A stretch of DNA of 64,000 bases from Heterohyrax brucei (lineage: Eukaryota > Chordata > Mammalia > Hyracoidea > Procaviidae). Location: the NCBI GenBank assembly GCA_028571685.1, contig CM053140.1, positions 58,348,201-58,412,200 on the forward strand, in the 5' to 3' direction. The first letter of the stretch is position 1, and every line of letters begins with the position of its first letter. Of the stretch, positions 33,301 through 42,753 are shown in pieces. Under the pieces are notes generated by a model. That model made no database searches and was not told where the DNA came from. It saw nothing but the letters and a program-made list of their open reading frames with translations. A program made the translations under genes and the position numbers.

Positions 33301-34136
33301 TTCTCATTGGAATCCATGAATTTCTTTAATTCATCCTTGATTTCCTCTATAACCCATGTTTTTTTGAGCAAGATGTTGTTCAGTTTCCGAGAGTTCCACT
33401 TTCTATCTATGTTTTTTCTGCTATTGATTTCGATTTTTATGGCTTTATGATCTGAGAAGATGCTTTGCAGTAATTCAATGGTATGGATTTTGTTGAGCAT
33501 TGCATTATGGCCTATCACGTGGTCAATTCTGGAGAATGTTCCATGTGCACTGGAGAAGAAGGTGTAGTTGTCTGCTGATGGGTGGAAAGTTCTGTATATA
33601 TCAATGAGGTTTAGTTGGTTAATTGTGTCAATGAGGTCTTCTGTGTCTTTACTGAGCTTTTTTCTAGATGATCTGTCTAGTAATGAGAGTGGAGTGTTAA
33701 AGTCTCCCACTATTATTGTGGAGTCATCTAACTCTCTTTTGAGTGTAGTCAGTGTTTCTTTGACATATTTAGGTGCTCTGACATTAGGTGCATAAATATT
33801 TAGTATAGTTAAGTCTTGCTTGTGTACTGAACCTTTCAGCAATAAATAGTGTTCATCTTTGTCCACGATGGTCGATTTGACATTAAAATTCCTTTTGTCT
33901 GAGATTAGAATTGCCACCCCTGCTCTTCTTTGTTCATTGTTAGCTTGATATATATTCTTCCATCCTTTAATTTTCAGTTTGTTCCTGTCTTTAGGTCTGA
34001 AGTGAGTTTCTTGTAGACAACATATGGATGGGTCGTGTCTTTTGATCCAAGATGACACTCGATGTCTCTTTACTGGAGCATTCAGTCCATTCATATTCAA
34101 TGTAATTATTGATAGGTATGTGTTCACTGCTGCCAT
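30327..34136 (-). pseudogene. L1 ORF2 (endonuclease / reverse transcriptase), two frameshifts
   Basis: Three consecutive segments, 31623-34136 (837 codons), 31172-31618 and 30327-31184, total about 1270 codons, the usual ORF2 length. It starts [19 protein letters not shown]. The apurinic endonuclease domain (about 1-240) keeps N14, E43 (QETHF), VGDFNTPLS and SDHKAI. The RT domain keeps [10 protein letters not shown], in which ADD holds the catalytic aspartates. The C-terminal segment keeps a Cys-rich CWRGCGESGTLLHCCWGC. The enzyme nicks DNA and primes reverse transcription at the nick. The first break lies at an A7 run (31625-31631) just after LVPASFF. The second lies near 31184. Both look like one-base changes. 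As read, only the EN-RT part could be made. Confidence 0.93.
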
Positions 34137-34557
34137 GGTGATATGTTTATTTTTATGTTGATGTTTTCTCTGTTGTTCTTATTAGTCTGTTCTGGGACAC
34201 TCTTTTTGTGAGTTGATTTTTCACCTTTTTCAGAGCTGGTTTTATAGTTGCTGAGACTCGTCTGTTAGATTTCTTAAAATGGTATGATACATCTTTGTTG
34301 TGCTTTACAGCTGCCCCTATGAACCCCCTTAATAAACTATTTATAAACCCAATTTTAATTACTACCAGTCTTGTCATCTTCCTCTCCATCTGGAAGGACT
34401 ATAACGACTGTAGTACATCCCTCTTTTTATTATGATGACACCATAGTTTTCATGATGATCACTGGATTGCTTCTTTCCAAGTCAAAGCTGTGATTTACTT
34501 TGGAGCCTTCCCTAAATGAGTAGAGTATTCAGTAGTGTGTCGTTCTAAAATATAAAG
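34137..34557 (-). other. L1 inter-ORF spacer, unusually long (421 bp)
   Basis: It separates the ORF1 stop from the ORF2 start. A homologous spacer, truncated, occurs at about 58062-58321 in another L1, so it belongs to the family and is not a private insertion. It holds a 78-codon open frame (34153-34389, minus) that is rich in Lys and Arg and ends 16 bp before ORF2. No domain is recognised in it. Its decay in the other copy has not been tested. Confidence 0.7.
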
Positions 34558-35520
34558 TTAGTGGTTTCGTTCTTCTAAGCCAAAGCCAAGAACTTCTTTC
34601 AGTATTTCTTGTAGTTTGGGTTTGGTTTTTACAAAGTCTCTGAGTTTCTGTTTATCTGGGAATGTCTTAATTTCATTTTCGTATTTGAAAGATAGTTTTG
34701 CAGGATATATAATTCTTGGTTGGAAGTTCTTCTCCTTCAAGACTTTGAATGTGTTGTGCCACTGTCTCCGTGCCAGCATGGTTTCTGCTGAGAAATCTGA
34801 CGAGAGCCTACAGGTTTTCCCTCTGAATGTTAGCTTTGCCTTGAGTCTTGCTGCCTTTAAGAGTTGCTGCTTATGTTTCATTTTGTTAAGCTTGATTATA
34901 ATATGTCTTGGAGACTTTCTTTTGAGATCTATATTGGGTGGCGTATGATATGCATCTGAGATGTCTATATTCTCGTCCTTCATGATTTCTGGGAAGTTTT
35001 CTTTCAGCAGCTCAGCAACAATACTCTCTGTGTTCTCAGATGTCTCACCCTGTTCAGGGACTCCAATTAATTGAAGGTTGTTCCCCTTAATAGAGTCCCA
35101 CATGCTTCTTAATGTTTCTTCATTTTTCTTGTTTCTCTTTTCTGATTTCTGCTCATAGGCACTGGCATCAGTAGCTCTGTCTTCCAAGTCAGAAATTCTT
35201 TTTTCCATTTGTCCCATTCTGTTTTCTTGGCTTTGCATGGAAGTTTCTATGTCTTTGATTTTCTTCTTGATCTGTTGGATTTCAGAGTACTGGTGTTCCA
35301 TCAGATCAAACAACTTGCTTAATTTTTCATTTTGTTCTGCTGCATTTTGTATAAGGTCTAGAAGGGCTCTGTATATAAATAATTTGTATTCACTTCCTGA
35401 TGATGCTTTCATAAAAGTTTCTTCATCTGGAAAACTCCTTGGTTGCTTTGTTTGGGAGCCTTCTGAAGCCATGAGTGATTGCTTGTATGCCACAATTGTC
35501 TGTTGCTTTTTGCGTCCCAT
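34558..35520 (-). CDS. L1 ORF1 protein (RNA-binding chaperone), intact
   Basis: 320 codons, starting MGRKKQQTIVAYKQ with no stop or frameshift. Residues about 60-140 form a coiled coil rich in Glu, Lys and Gln heptads (EIQQIKKKIKDIETSMQSQ and following). These should trimerise. An RRM-like centre follows (NNLQLIGVPEQGE). The C-terminal domain contains SPRHIIIKL, then LSSDFSAETMLARRQWHNTF and FQPRIIYPAKLSF, which match L1 ORF1 proteins of other mammals. The protein coats L1 RNA in cytoplasmic RNPs and aids reverse transcription. The start fits the L1 order directly after the 5' UTR. An intact ORF1 fits a young element. The N-terminus beyond the coiled coil is family-variable. Confidence 0.95.
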   Translation of the reverse strand: MGRKKQQTIVAYKQSLMASEGSQTKQPRSFPDEETFMKASSGSEYKLFIYRALLDLIQNAAEQNEKLSKLFDLMEHQYSEIQQIKKKIKDIETSMQSQENRMGQMEKRISDLEDRATDASAYEQKSEKRNKKNEETLRSMWDSIKGNNLQLIGVPEQGETSENTESIVAELLKENFPEIMKDENIDISDAYHTPPNIDLKRKSPRHIIIKLNKMKHKQQLLKAARLKAKLTFRGKTCRLSSDFSAETMLARRQWHNTFKVLKEKNFQPRIIYPAKLSFKYENEIKTFPDKQKLRDFVKTKPKLQEILKEVLGFGLEERNH

Positions 35521-36522
35521 GTGAGTATATAGAGGCTGGAAGAGGTACTGTGAGGATGGATTGCAAAGGTTTCTCTAGGCTGTCTTCAAATGTAAAGAAA
35601 AAGGTATCTGACCAGTTCAGAAGTCAGTTAGGTTTTCAGGTGTAGAGGTCCCTCTTCTCATCTGACAAAGTAAGCGCCACTATATCCAACCCCAGATGAT
35701 AAGAAACTAGTTCAGAATACAGCAATGCTACTGCCCTGTTGGCCTCTGCTGACAGGGTCTAGCCTTACCCAACACTGTGTCGAGTACTGGTTTTGTGATA
35801 GAAAAGTGCTCTCCTGCGGGCAGGCTCTGGCTCCCAAGCTAAGAATTAGGTCCAGCTGCGGCCACCGTATCCAGGATGGCGTCCTCCACACAGACAGCAG
35901 ATAGAGGGGCTAAAGGTGCCAAGAGGTAGTGATTCCTCTCCTTCTGTTGCAGGGCCCCCAACGTAGGCAGCACTGTGCAAAATCACTACTTTTCTGTCGG
36001 AGAAGCGCTGTCCCATTTGCAGGCACTGGCTCCCAGGCTAAGAACGAGGTCCCGCTAAATTCTCAGTACCAACATGGTGTCCCTCATACTGCTTGCGAAA
36101 CTCTGCACAAACCCCACTGAGGCAGCTACAAAACGAAAGGCTCAAAGTATCTATATTAGCAGAGTCCCGAGCCTGGCTCTCAGAATATGGGAATTTCGCC
36201 TGCCTATCCCCCCAGCAGCACGTCTCAGTCCAGCTGCCAGGCAAGACCCAGCTCCGCCCGCTAGCCGTGACAGAGGAAAAAAAAAAAGTCAAACTGGTGC
36301 GTTTACCTTCCCTCTGTGAGAGCCGGGGCTAGCCAGGAGGGGGAGTCAGCAAAAGAGAGGAGGTTTTTCGCTGAGTGGTATGAAGTCCCAATTAACAGCT
36401 CTGTGCCGTGTCCTGAGGCTGATTAGGTGATCAGAAGGCTCTGTTTGATTGTCAATTCAGGTCTTGGTTTCCAGAGGGATATAAGGAGACGTGTGCTTAG
36501 TCCGCCACTTGACTCCGCCCCC
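35521..36522 (-). promoter_or_regulatory. L1 5' UTR / internal promoter region with ~200-bp repeats
   Basis: About 1 kb upstream of ORF1 on the L1 sense strand. The plus-strand sequence at 35827-35845 (ctggctcccaagctaagaa) is repeated at 36026-36044 with one difference. The surrounding ~100 bases also align (aagtgct/aagcgct before; atggcgtcctccac/atggtgtccctcat after). It therefore contains two diverged units about 199 bp apart. More than 20 CpGs are visible. The first bases of the element on the sense strand are G-rich (ggggcggagtcaag), as in other L1s. Promoter function is inferred from L1 biology. Confidence 0.75.
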
Positions 36523-36534
36523 TACCTGTGTTTT
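36523..36534. repeat. TSD, right copy of full-length L1
   Basis: tacctgtgtttt, identical to the left copy at 29325-29336. Confidence 0.9.
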
Positions 36535-36645
36535 ATTGAATATGTAAAAGCATTCAACTGTGTGGATTATAACAAGTTATGAATAACACTGTAAAAACTG
36601 GGAATTACAGAACACTTGATTGGAGAAATATTCATTTACAACTTT

Positions 36646-37225
36646 TTTTAAATTTTTTATTTAATATAACTGAGTGAAAATGTACATTCCCGTATAAATT
36701 TACATACTCACCTATATGCAGCTTCCACTGCTCTCCCTACCCGGTGACAGCACACTGTTCCTCTCTGCTCCATACATGTCTCATTCTCCCAACAGTCTCT
36801 TTTTTCCCTCCTCTTCACCCACTCTCCTTCCTCCAGCCAGAAGTCAGCAGGATGATATCCTACAGATGCATAGAACCATCAAGTGCATCCAATATATGGT
36901 CACTCTGCATCACCAAGTCCAATACATTCCTGTCCAAAGCGTGGACCTTTGTTATGATTTATGGTCAAGGGCAGCATCAGGGCAAGGGGCCATGCTTCCA
37001 GGGGAACCCCAAAACCACTGGACCATCAATTGAGGTCTTTTAGTGGGGATCTCAGGGTGCACCCCATTTTATTCTTGTGTTGCCAGTGAGACTCAACTTA
37101 GTGAGCTCCATCGTGGCTATCACTGGTGGTGGCCAGGCACCATCCGGTTCTCCCAGTCCCAAGTCGATGTAGGCACCCACTGCTGTGGGTCTATTTGTCT
37201 TCTGGGTTGTCTTTCCCCCATGTCA
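36646..37225 (-). mobile_element. Short L1 3' UTR insertion with 14-bp TSD
   Basis: A 580-bp 5'-truncated L1 tail of the same type as the full-length copy. It begins 'ttttaaattttttatttaat' and runs to 'tctttcccccatg'. The flanks tcatttacaacttt at 36632-36645 and 37226-37239 are identical. It split the same RTE as the full-length L1. Confidence 0.9.
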
Positions 37226-37689
37226 TCATTTACAACTTTAGAGGTGCAGATAACACAACCTTGCTTGCTAAAAGCAAATGAAGAAGACTGGAAACACTGA
37301 TGAAGATCAAAGGCCACGGCCTTCAATGAATTACATGTCAAAATAAAGAAAATAAAAATCCTCATAATTGGCCCAATAAACAACATCATGGTAAAGAAAG
37401 AGACGATCAGACTTGTCAGGGATTTCATTTCGCTAGGATCCACAATCATCACCCATGAAGTAGTCAAAAATCAAAAGATGCCTTGCATTGGACAAATCTG
37501 CTGCAAAAGTGCTGAAAAGCAAAGATGTCACCTTAAAGACTAAGATGTGCCTGACTCTAGCCATGGTGTTTTCAGTCACGTCATAAGCATGTGAAAGCTA
37601 GACAATGATTAAAGAGAACTGAAGAACAATTAAAAGGTTATAGCAAGATTCCTGAGAGTAGTTCAATTTGCATGACGTCTCCAAGTCGA

Positions 37690-38940
37690 CACTACTCAAA
37701 CTTTTTAGTCTTGAAACCATTTATACTCTTGAAAAGTTGTTGAAGACCACAAATAACTTTTGTTTATGTGGATTTTGTCCATGCAAAGAAAATCTGTCCC
37801 ACATGAATACGTAGTTCATAAATGGTGGAGTCTATCAATAACTTTTCCAGGTATGTGGACATCTTTCTTTGGTACTACACCCACACTTAGCAAGCGCAGT
37901 TGTTTAAGGTTAATTACGATGTGGAAAATGAAAACATGTTAAGGAATTTTCTCAAACTTTGTTAATTAAAGGAAACTGGTGGTGTAGTGGTTAAGTGCTA
38001 TGGCTGCTAACCAAAATGTCAGCAGTTTTAATCCATCAGACTGTCCTTGGAAACTATGGAGTAGTTCTACTCTGTTTTTGTAGGGTTGCTGTGAGTTGGA
38101 ATTGACTCACTGGCAACTCTCTTTGTTTGTTACATTAAAAGAAATAGATCTGTTGCATACGTTGAATGGGTTTCTACCTTTGCGTTGGTATTTTGGAAAG
38201 CTTTGGTTCACCAAGTTATTTATGACTCTAAAAGTTGATACATTTCCTTGTACAAATGTCAAAAATTTATGCTGCTAAGACCACCACTGATCTCATTGGA
38301 AAAGTCTTTAAATAGTAGGACATTGTCAGCCTCACTCTAACAGCAGTTTTCCAAAATTCTAATTTTTGCTTGAAACTCTAACTTATATCAGTGACAAATA
38401 ATGTCAGCTTTTGTTTTTTTAATAGTAACTATCAGTTCATTTTTTGAGACTATGTTTGTCAGTTACCTAAGTTTGAAATAATCATAGGTTGTCATTCTTT
38501 CAAGTAAAATTGGTATTTCATGAAAAAACAAAACAGCAATTCAATCACACAGTGCCTTTCTTAGAGACAGTTATTGTACTTAAGTGTACAAATGTGTTTT
38601 ATTCGTAGTTACCATTTCATCATACCGAATAATAAAAAGACATGTATCAAAGGGTTAGATTTTTTTTTAATAAATAATTTTTACTGTTTTATCAAGGCAT
38701 TCTTAGATAAAATTGCCTTCTTTAAACTGTAGTTGTGTCATCGTGAAGAATATAATGACTGTCTTGTTAAGGTCCCAGCAGTTACTTCTGGTCACTGTTG
38801 CTTTTGTATCATCAAGTGTCAACCCAGTGAAGAGAAAAATAATTTTTTAGTATTCTTATGTACATAGTTTATGTCATGGGACCTCTGAAAGGATCTAAGC
38901 GATATCTTAGCAATCAGGGCATGCACAATGACTTCAGTTT
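37690..38940. mobile_element. hAT/Charlie-like transposon remnant, larger copy
   Basis: The left end 'caaactttttagtcttgaa' and 'aacttttgtttatgtggatt' resemble the element at 21169. The right part 'gggacctctgaaaggatcta' resembles the opposite end. The interior is poorly recognised and may include other sequence. A SINE is inserted at 37971-38122. Confidence 0.45.
37971..38122 (+). repeat. AfroSINE-type SINE
   Basis: Well-preserved copy: 'aactggtggtgtagtggtta', 'gtgctatggctgctaaccaa' and the tail 'ggttgctgtgagttgga'. Confidence 0.9.
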
Positions 38941-39137
38941 CCTGGGCTTCCTAGAACCCCTTCTGTTGAAAGCCTGGGAATTGAATTGGGCAAGGCTCTG
39001 GTGTAAACTAGAATGTAGACATTTGGCAGATATAGTCAGAGGGAATCAACAGCTATGTATTTCCTCCTGAGTTGACCCTGGCCTACCTACAACATTCAGG
39101 AGTAGGTTAAAGGACACTACTGTGGGGTGAAATGTGT
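38941..39137. other. Unassigned sequence
   Basis: Nothing is recognised. No splice-framed open segment is convincing. Confidence 0.4.
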
Positions 39138-39745
39138 TTCTTTCTTTTTTTTTTTTTTCCTATAATACTTTCTTGTGGCTAAATGAAAATTTACAAATGA
39201 AATCAATTTGCCATATTCAAGCCCATACAGAGACCCCTGTGCAACTCCATCTGGTATTCCAGCCCTGTGACAGCACAATCCTCCTACATACTCTGTTCTT
39301 CCCATGTTCATTCAACCTAGTCCTGTCCCCACTTCTCGACCCTCCTGTCTCATTATTATAGAGGAGCTGTTCTGGCAGCACCATGACCTAGAGTCCAGTC
39401 CAATTTTGTATGAAAAGTTATCTTTGGTGCTGGTTTCATCTCTGGGATAGGAGTGAAACCAGGGGCCATGCTCTCAGGGGACCCTCCAGGTTATCAGAGC
39501 ATCACGTCTGGTCTTTTAATAGAATTCCAGATCGACATTCTTGTTTTTCTCCTGCTATGTTAGGGAGTCTCACATTGTATTGCCTCTCAAGGGAGACATT
39601 GGGGGTGGCTGGGCACCATCTAGTTCTTCTGGTCTCATACTAGTATATATTCTGGATCATTTGACCCTTTCTGTCCCCTGGGCTCACATTGTCCCCCTGT
39701 CTTTGATGTCATTCATTCTCTTCTGTTGAAGTGCATATCTTGAAC
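39138..39745 (-). mobile_element. L1 3' UTR fragment
   Basis: A T-run at 39147-39160 is followed by 'tgaaaatttacaaatgaaat', 'tttgccatattcaagcccat' and 'gtggctgggcaccatctagt'. The same subtype occurs at 47845. Confidence 0.75.
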
Positions 39746-40009
39746 TTATTAGCTGAGTATGTTGAGAAAATAAGAAACTCAATCAGTATTGAGTTACGAC
39801 AAACTGAGGGCCTGGCTCACCTGGGCATTATGTTCATAGCTTTAAAAAGAGGATAAATGGCAGCAGAGATCTTAGTAATGGCGTCCTTCAGTGTGTCTCT
39901 TGAATCACAGTGTTCCAGTCTTGGGGACTCTGCTTCTCTTGTGTGCTGGCTCTTTTGTTTCCTAAATCCTACCTCTTCCTTTTTCTTGATTGCCAATAGT
40001 TTCTTCAAC
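39746..40009. other. Unassigned sequence
   Basis: An open stretch begins at 39857 (plus) but has no splice framing or known motif. Not called as a gene. Confidence 0.4.
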
Positions 40010-40917
40010 CCCTACCCCCCAAACCTTACCAGCATTTATTTCCTTTTGTTTTTCCATCCACAAATAGTAACTCTGTACCCATTAAGCAGTAGCTCCCTCT
40101 TCTCTACTTCCTCAAGCCACTGGTAACTGATAATTTACCTTCTTTATTAAATTTGCCTATTCTAGATAGTCCATCTAAGTGACATCATACGATGTCCTTT
40201 TGTGTTTGGCTTATTCACTTAGCATAATGCTTTCACAGTTCATCCATGTGGTAACAGGTATTAGAATTTCATTCCATTTTATGGCTAAATAATATTCCAT
40301 TGTATGTGTATACCATATTTTGTTTAAACTATTGATCTGTTTACAAACAGTTGAGTGTTTTCTACCTTTTGGCTTTTGTAAATAATGGTGTGGTGAACAT
40401 TAGTGTACACTTGTCTGTTTGAGTCCTTGCTTTTAATTCTGGGTATTACCTAGTTGTGGAACTGCTAGATCATGTGGCATTTCTATATGTAACTTTTTGA
40501 AGAACCCCAAAAGTTTTCCACAGTGGCTACATAATTCTATGTTACCACCAGTAGTGCACAGGTATTCCAGTTTGTCCACATCTTTGCCAACACTTATTTT
40601 CCAATTTTTTTTTTCCATTCTAGCTATCTTAGTGGGTATGAAGTATTCCCTCATTATGATTGTGTTGTGTATTTCTCTAAAGACTAGTTGAGCATCTTTC
40701 ATGTTCTTGTTAGCCATTTGTGTATCTTTGTAGAAATATTTGAGTCTTTTGCCTGTCTTTGAGTTATCTTTTTTGTGGAATTGCAGGAGTTCTTTATATA
40801 TTCTCAGTATGAAGCTCTTATCAGATATATGATTTCCAAATATTTTCTCCCATTCTGTATGATGTCTTTTTGGTTTCTTGACAGTGTCTTTTGATGCACA
40901 AAGCTAGTAGCTTTTCA
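40010..40917 (-). pseudogene. Old L1M 3' UTR and ORF2 C-terminal remnant
   Basis: Reverse L1: 'caagccactggtaactgata', 'gcttattcacttagcataat', 'aatattccattgtatgtgta', then the ORF2 C-terminus. The segment 40433-40717 (minus) includes SVGKDVDKLEYLCTTGGN-like sequence. Heavily mutated. Confidence 0.75.
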
Positions 40918-40920
40918 GTG

Positions 40921-41026
40921 TCAAAATACCGTTTTCCATTGAGTTGATTCTGACTCAGAGCAACCTTATAAGATAGAGTAGACTTGCCCTTTTAGGGTTT
41001 CTAAGGAGCAGCTGGTGGAATTTTTA
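40921..41026 (-). repeat. AfroSINE fragment in left arm
   Basis: 'ttgagttgattctgactcag' through 'aaggagcagctggtggaatt'. The head is missing. Its mirror copy is at about 41643-41750 on the plus strand. Confidence 0.8.
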
Positions 41027-41591
41027 TTAGAGACTTTATATTTCATCTCTTTTTCCTTTAGCTCTTCCTCCTAGAAGATTTTTTTTCAGCTGTATTTTCT
41101 ATGTCTGTGAAGTTTTTCTTTTCTGCTGTTACATTTTAATTTCCAGGAGATTTTTTTTAATGTCTGAGGTTCTTTTTTAATATTCTTTGATTGCTTTAAC
41201 ACATTTTCTTTGCTGTGCATGGTCTCAGTTTCCTTAAAGGTGATTTTCTCTCTGTTTTGGTCTTCTATCTTTTAAGTTAGGGCTTGCCTCTGACACCTAG
41301 TAATAATAAGCTGTATGCTTGTGATTAAGAGTGGAGAACTAAATGGTCCACTCAAAGCGTTGAATACATGGGTGTGGTAGGTCACTCACTGCAGGATAAG
41401 TTTCTTGGCCCTATTTTTGTGAAACATCCCTGGATCACTATCAGGATGTTTTACACCCCACTGCTTTTAGGAAGGGCTAATTCCTGCTGCCTTTATTCCT
41501 TTTCCGTTGCTTTTGGAATAACAGCCTTTCTCCCCACAGCATGCCAAAGGAAAGGGAGTTGAATCTCTGGCATATTATTTATTTAAAAATG
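41027..41591 (-). mobile_element. Old L1 ORF1 / 5' UTR remnant
   Basis: Reverse L1-like sequence: 'ttttctctctgttttggtct', 'aagagtggagaactaaatgg', 'ccactgcttttaggaagggc'. It forms the spacer of the inverted duplication. Confidence 0.5.
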
Positions 41592-41815
41592 CTTCCAGAA
41601 GGAAGAGCTAAAGGAAAAAGAGATGAAATATAAAAGTCTCTAATAAAAATTCCACCAGCTGCTCCTTAGAAACCCTAAAAGGGCAAGTCTACTCCATCTT
41701 ATAAGGTTGCTCTGAGTCAGAATCAACTCAATGGAAGACAGTATTTTGACACTGAAAAGTTGCTGGCTTTGTGCATCAAAAGACACTGTCAAGAAACCAA
41801 AAAGACATCATACAG

Positions 41816-41852
41816 CTTCTTACAAAACTTCTTACAAAAACTTCTTACAAAG
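41816..41852 (+). repeat. Three short direct repeats at the inversion edge
   Basis: cttcttacaaaa, cttcttacaaaaa and cttcttacaaag follow one another immediately outside the right arm. Confidence 0.9.
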
Positions 41853-42534
41853 TTTTTGGGGTGGAGGAAGGACTGTATGCTAATTGCCTTCTCACAATGT
41901 TTGAAATCTTCTGACTGCTTCATAAGGTTTCCATATATCCTCCCTCCTGCAGAAGTAGACAGTTAAAAAAAATTTTGATGCGTGTTTAATAAAATAATTA
42001 TTTAATGAGATGTTGATTATTATGAATCTTGGATTTAAATCTAGTTGCAAGGGCTTGATTCACATACATGGTACTCTAGGAACATGTTTAGAAGGTAATA
42101 CCTCTTTTAGATTAGAAGGTTTGTCGTATAGGAAATAGAAGCAGCAGTTTGTTGGGGTTGAAAATGAACTATATCTGAAATAAAGTTGATCATTTCTGTA
42201 TCTGAATTTATAAGTAGTTATTATGTTATAAAGCAGCTTTATTTTCTAGCTGTTCAAGGATGTTTGTTAAGGAGCTAATCCACTGGACTTCAAAGATGAT
42301 GTTGATACCTCTTGAAGCTCAAAATATGCCAGCAACACAGTCTTTCCCACCCTCCTGTTTAGGAATGAAAGACAAAATATGAACTTAATTAGTTTTTGTG
42401 ATGCTTAAGGTGTGGGAGATAAATTCCTTTGGAATGAAATTATGCCAAAAATTATGTCAGTTTCATTCCCGCCCTCTTTTTGTTTTTGGTAGAAATTTAT
42501 TACATTATTATAAATATATATAAAATGTCTTCTG
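41853..42534. other. Unassigned sequence
   Basis: AT-rich, with no recognised repeat, RNA or gene. Confidence 0.45.
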
Positions 42535-42652
42535 TCATCATATTTCCTTATCAGAGTATAAACTTAGGGAGGGCAAGGCCCTATTTATTCTTATATCCCA
42601 TTGACCAACAAGCATTCAATTTGTATTTGTTGAATGAACTTAAACTCGATTG
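42535..42652 (+). repeat. L2 3' end remnant
   Basis: 'gtataaacttagggagggca' and 'atttgtatttgttgaatgaa' match the L2 terminal segment ('...gagggcaggg...tttgttgaatgaatg'). Confidence 0.55.
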
Positions 42653-42663
42653 TTTTCCTCCAG

Positions 42664-42753
42664 TGGTTTTAATTTTTCTACATAAGATAGAATTACAGAT
42701 TCCAAGAGAAATTCCCAGAACACCAATTACTATGAACTTAAGGAACACAGATG
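42664..42753 (+). CDS. Weak candidate internal exon, gene not recognised
   Basis: A 90-nt open segment between an acceptor (tgttttcctccag, ending 42663) and a donor (g|gtatgtaa at 42754). The last part reads IPREIPRTPITMNLRNTD. It is entered after two bases and left with one base, a phase compatible with the candidate at 20998-21051, but this has a one-in-three chance. An L2 remnant lies just upstream. I do not recognise the protein. Confidence 0.2.

Larger units (their letters stand above)
29337..36522 (-). mobile_element. Full-length L1 (LINE-1), 7.2 kb, nearly intact
   Basis: All L1 parts are present on the minus strand. They are a 5' UTR (35521-36522), ORF1 (34558-35520), an inter-ORF spacer (34137-34557), ORF2 (30327-34136, two frameshifts), a 3' UTR and a T-run at 29331-29345 that is the poly-A tail in reverse. 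The element is bounded by perfect 12-bp target duplications. Many CpGs survive in the 5' UTR, and ORF1 is unbroken. Both point to a comparatively recent insertion. It lies within an old RTE copy, in the opposite orientation. Confidence 0.95.
29085..37665 (+). mobile_element. RTE LINE fragment split by two L1 insertions
   Basis: The RTE is in three parts: 29085-29336, 36523-36645 and 37226-37665. Together they read in the same order as the RTE at 1655-2957: 'acaagtaaaattttgctgaa', then 'gaaagcagagaataccaaaa', then after the first L1 'gcattcaactgtgtggatta', and after the second L1 'ataacacaaccttgcttgct'. Each break carries matching target duplications. The coding is degraded. Confidence 0.85.
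40855..41815. repeat. Large inverted duplication, arms ~222 bp, spacer 515 bp
   Basis: The left arm 40855-41076 and right arm 41592-41815 are reverse complements with only a handful of differences (about 95% identical by eye). Each arm contains the end of an L1M fragment, a partial SINE and a following L1 ORF1/5' UTR piece in the same internal order. The left arm continues into more L1M on its outer side and the right arm does not, so the right arm is the inverted copy. Confidence 0.9.

Noticed and set aside
39857-40126. 89-codon open stretch starting MAAEILVMAS
   Set aside because: It runs into the L1M remnant at 40010, so the second half is repeat. The first half lacks any motif.
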